Assembly (NCBI GenBank): GCA_021151835.1
Contig: JAGKWO010000035.1
Coordinates: forward strand, 50,009 to 114,008
From: Gammaproteobacteria bacterium
Lineage (GTDB): Bacteria; Pseudomonadota; Gammaproteobacteria; Pseudomonadales; Cellvibrionaceae
Length of the DNA stretch: 64,000 nt
Reading direction: 5' to 3'
Positions within the stretch are counted from its first letter, which is position 1; every line of letters begins with the position of its first letter. The notes beneath the pieces were generated by a model. It was given only the letters and a program-made list of their open reading frames with translations, did not search any database and was not told the DNA's origin. Positions 61,411 through 64,000 of this stretch are shown one piece after another. Made by a program: the position numbers and the translations under genes.

Positions 61411-63477
61411 TCAAGGTTGCAATTTGGTTGCCAGTGCAGCGCGAACCAATTGCTCGCGCTCTTCTTTGGAGAGTTGAGTTAAGTCGGCATTTTTAAGTTT
61501 TGCCAAGGATTCAGAGCTTTTTTTCCGGTTTTGCTGATGGCGCAGCTTTTCCAAAGCGCTAGCAAATGCGGCCTGGGTATCGTAGTCCGCTTTGGCGGGT
61601 TTATCCGGGCGCGGTTGGGTCAATGCGGTTGCGGCCTGAAGCAGGTCATGGCCGGCCACTGCGGCGAGCCGCTCGGTGTCTTCAGCGCCGTAAATGCCGC
61701 GCCAATAACCAATCAGATGCGACAAATTGTAATGTGGTCGCTCATGTAGCACTTTCAGCAGGCGACCAAGCATTTGGCAGTCCTGATCGTCGTCAACAGC
61801 AATCCAGGCATCATGATCGGGTTCAAGGCTGGCCAATGAGGTATGCGTTAACAATAGTGCCAGTGCCTTGCGGGCGGGCGGCATCAGGTATTTTCCTGCG
61901 GTGCGCGGTTGGAGGTCCGGTTGATACCGGTTTTGCGCCGGTCGCCGGGCAACAGGTTCTTCGTAGTATTCACGGTAATCCGGTGGCGGTAGTTCAGTCG
62001 GGAAATCACCGTAATCGCCCGGATGCATTCCGGTTTCGTATGGATTTTGAGGTACGCTCTGTGCCTGTTTGTCCCACCAGTTATCCACTTGCCTAGGCAT
62101 TACCACCTGTGGAATCTGTTCTTCTGCCGGCCCTTTGGTTGGTGTTGGTTGGGCAGGTGGTTCTTTTGTTTGCTGCTCCAAAACCAGTTCTTGCAAAACA
62201 TTGCGATTCAAGCCGGTGCGCGTTGCCAGGCTTTCAAACATCAACTCGCGAAACACGCCTTTAGGGAGTCGATCCAGCAGTGGCGCCGCGCGTTTACTAA
62301 ACGTAGCGCGACCCTCCATGGTGCGGATGTTCAGGCCATCGGCGACTGCATCAAAGAGATAATCCTCAAAAGGTACCGCCAGTTCGATCATCCGCTCAAA
62401 TTTTTCCGGGCCAATTTGGCGCACTAGTGTATCGGGGTCTTCATTTTCCGGCAGGAACAGGAATTTCACGGTGCGCCCATCGGTCATGCATTCGATGGAA
62501 GCTTCCAATGCGCGATGGGCAGCGCTGCGTCCGGCTTTATCGCCATCAAAACAGAATACGACCTCATTGGTATATTTGAACGCGCGGTCCAGGTGGTCCG
62601 GTCCGCACGCTGTGCCGAGGGTTGCGACGCCATAACAAATGCCGAATTGCGCGAGGCTGACCACGTCCATATACCCCTCAACTACCAGCAGGCGGGGTAA
62701 GTCACGATAGGCGAGGCGCGCCTCGTAAAGTCCGTAGAGTTCCTGCCCTTTATGGAAAACCGGTGTCTCCGGCGAGTTGAGGTATTTGGGTTTGTCGTCA
62801 CCGAGAACGCGGCCGCCAAAACCGATTACCCGTCCGCGGGTATCGCGAATGGGAAACATAATGCGATGGCGGAAGCGATCATAGAGCTTCTTTTCCTGCT
62901 CCTGATGAATCAGCATGCCGCCTTCGATCAGCAGGTGTTTGTCATCATCGTTTTGGGCGAGGGATTTCAACAGGTTATCCCAGCCGGGTGGCGCAAAACC
63001 GACGCCGTAAGCTTTGGCCGTTTTTCCATCGAGCCCACGATTTTTCAGGTAGTTCACCGCCAGGTGCTTGCTGGGGTGGTGGCGCAATTGCTGCTGGTAA
63101 AACTGATCTGCTTTTTCCAGCAAGGTGTAAATGCTGCGCTTTTCTTCTTCGCGCTTTTGCTGGGCTTCGGTTTGGACTTCGCGCGGCACTTCCAGGCCGG
63201 CGAGGCGAGCAAGGGACTCGATGGCTTCAGGGAAACTGAGCCGCTCATAATCCATCACAAAGCCGAGCGCATTGCCGCTCGCGCCACAACCGAAGCAATA
63301 GAAGAATTGTTTTTCCGGGCTGACGGTAAAGGAAGGGGTTTTTTCGTCGTGGAAAGGGCAGCAGGCGCTGTAATTTTTGCCGGTTTTCTTGAGCTTTACG
63401 CGGCTGTCGACCACATCAACTATGTCGAGGCGGTCAAGCAGGTCGTCAATGAAGCTCTGGGGAATTAATCCGGCCAT
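61411..63477 (-). CDS. dnaG: DNA primase
   Basis: A 688-residue primase. The zinc site has C40, H43, C61 and C64 (CCPFHDEKTPSF and YCFGCGASGNA). The TOPRIM region has VVEGYMDVVSL near 262 with the acidic FDGDKAGR. The C-terminal helicase-binding part begins near residue 520, after a Pro/Gln-rich linker (KEPPAQPTPTKGPAEEQ). It makes RNA primers for replication. It precedes rpoD in the operon with a 148-bp gap that may hold an rpoD promoter. Confidence 0.98.
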   Translation of the reverse strand: MAGLIPQSFIDDLLDRLDIVDVVDSRVKLKKTGKNYSACCPFHDEKTPSFTVSPEKQFFYCFGCGASGNALGFVMDYERLSFPEAIESLARLAGLEVPREVQTEAQQKREEEKRSIYTLLEKADQFYQQQLRHHPSKHLAVNYLKNRGLDGKTAKAYGVGFAPPGWDNLLKSLAQNDDDKHLLIEGGMLIHQEQEKKLYDRFRHRIMFPIRDTRGRVIGFGGRVLGDDKPKYLNSPETPVFHKGQELYGLYEARLAYRDLPRLLVVEGYMDVVSLAQFGICYGVATLGTACGPDHLDRAFKYTNEVVFCFDGDKAGRSAAHRALEASIECMTDGRTVKFLFLPENEDPDTLVRQIGPEKFERMIELAVPFEDYLFDAVADGLNIRTMEGRATFSKRAAPLLDRLPKGVFRELMFESLATRTGLNRNVLQELVLEQQTKEPPAQPTPTKGPAEEQIPQVVMPRQVDNWWDKQAQSVPQNPYETGMHPGDYGDFPTELPPPDYREYYEEPVARRPAQNRYQPDLQPRTAGKYLMPPARKALALLLTHTSLASLEPDHDAWIAVDDDQDCQMLGRLLKVLHERPHYNLSHLIGYWRGIYGAEDTERLAAVAGHDLLQAATALTQPRPDKPAKADYDTQAAFASALEKLRHQQNRKKSSESLAKLKNADLTQLSKEEREQLVRAALATKLQP

Positions 63478-63555
63478 GAAAATAGTCGCCTGGGAGTAAT
63501 TGTCAGGCTCTGGCGCTGTCCCATTAACAAGCGCCGGGCCATTAACAATGAGTGA

Positions 63556-64000
63556 CTAGCTACTCAATTTGGCTTTAAGTAGTTTGCTCACATCGCCCAT
63601 ATCGGCGCGGCCTTGCACTTGCGGTTTGATCAGGGCCATGGCTTTACCCATATCACGCGCTTCGGTAACACCGGCATCGGCAATCGCCTTAATGACAATG
63701 GCGTCCAGCTCGGCAGCAGTCAGCGCGGCGGGCAAGTAAGCCTGGATTTCGCGAATTTCATAAGCTTCCTGTTCGGCAAGCTCGGGGCGATTGGCATTGC
63801 GATATTGGGTTTCGGAGTCGCGCCGTTGCTTGACCATTTTGTCGAGCACAGCAAGCACGCGGGCGTCATCCAGTTCGATGCGCTCGTCGACTTCGATTTT
63901 TTTGAATTCAGACATCACAAGACGCAAAACCGCGACGCGCTCTTTTTCTTTAGCGCGCATCGCGGTTTTCAAGGCATCATTTATGCGGTCTTTTAGCGTT
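63556..64000 (-). CDS. yqeY: GatB/YqeY-domain protein, 5' end outside the window
   Basis: 147 residues are visible; the frame runs open into the right edge (T-L-K-D-R-I-N-D-A-L-K-T-A-M-R-A-K). The start codon lies just beyond 64000. The core VAVLRLVMSEFKKIEVDERIELDD and AEQEAYEIREIQAYLPAALTAAELDAIV, and the end MGKAMALIKPQVQGRADMGDVSKLLKAKL, are typical of YqeY, a small protein resembling the tail of GatB. Its exact role is unclear. It is the first visible gene of the yqeY-dnaG-rpoD operon, and rpsU is expected just outside. Confidence 0.95.
   Translation of the reverse strand, partial: TLKDRINDALKTAMRAKEKERVAVLRLVMSEFKKIEVDERIELDDARVLAVLDKMVKQRRDSETQYRNANRPELAEQEAYEIREIQAYLPAALTAAELDAIVIKAIADAGVTEARDMGKAMALIKPQVQGRADMGDVSKLLKAKLSS

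Noticed and set aside
62752..63468. Plus-strand open frame of 238 codons opposite dnaG.
   Set aside because: No recognisable domain and exactly antisense to dnaG.
63480..63555. Repeated CCATTAACAA and a GGCGCT/AGCGCC pairing between yqeY and dnaG.
   Set aside because: Too short, with no T run; no clear function.

Overview
This window reads as a continuous piece of chromosome from a gammaproteobacterium of the Cellvibrionaceae, most likely a Cellvibrio relative. That is inferred from gene content and order, and no search was run. The supports are the minus-strand order hemA-side TPR/lolB/ispE/tRNA-Gln/prs/rplY/pth/ychF with divergent hemA-prfA-prmC-moeB, the yqeY-dnaG-rpoD macromolecular-synthesis operon followed by tRNA-Ile2(CAU), a middling GC content, and a large secreted M60-like protease with carbohydrate-binding modules. 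No IS element, integrase, phage gene, CRISPR array or rRNA was seen.

Layout. (1) 1-4.3 kb is accessory: the last 19 codons of an upstream gene (possibly a polymorphic toxin), an AT-rich immunity-like gene and a SymE-family toxin. A minus-strand operon follows (AhpD-like, PNPOx-like, an internally deleted GST, DUF1348) with a divergent LysR regulator. (2) 4.3-13 kb holds an M48 membrane protease, an M32 carboxypeptidase, a YegD-like Hsp70, a Xre-RES toxin-antitoxin pair with a downstream DUF6929-like gene, and a Nu-class GST. (3) 13-28.3 kb is housekeeping: ychF, pth, rplY, prs, tRNA-Gln, ispE, lolB, a TPR lipoprotein, a DEDDh exonuclease, hemA, prfA, prmC and moeB. Two things stand out here: the M60-like protease sits inside the cluster, and prs lacks its last ~65 codons. 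(4) 28-41 kb holds membrane and envelope genes: UPF0114, a CadC-like regulator, a cold-shock/DUF1294 protein, a TonB receptor behind a Fur-box match, a PfkB sugar/nucleoside kinase, PBP1b (mrcB), and an ECF sigma module. (5) 41.5-47.6 kb has an MCP, a porin, a PstS-like binding protein, ABC-F ybiT and a small outer-membrane barrel. (6) 47.8-58.5 kb is a stress and polyamine region: a YghA-type SDR, a CinA/PncC protein, a decayed KatE-type catalase, hemerythrin, a glycogen debranching enzyme, treZ, a PuuB-like oxidase and homospermidine synthase. (7) 59-64 kb is tRNA-Ile2, rpoD, dnaG and a yqeY cut by the right edge.

How it fits together. Genes in regions 3 and 7 form the translation, isoprenoid, haem and replication core. 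Region 6 resembles, from general knowledge, the osmotic/desiccation stress islands of pseudomonads (SDR, CinA, katE, glycogen/trehalose enzymes), but here katE is broken and treY, treS and glgA are absent from the window. No wholly new defence or biosynthetic system could be shown. The strongest oddities are the truncated prs, the catalase ruin, the toxin/immunity/SymE edge, the sigma-factor module with a tiny coupled ORF, and the hss/puuB-like pair.
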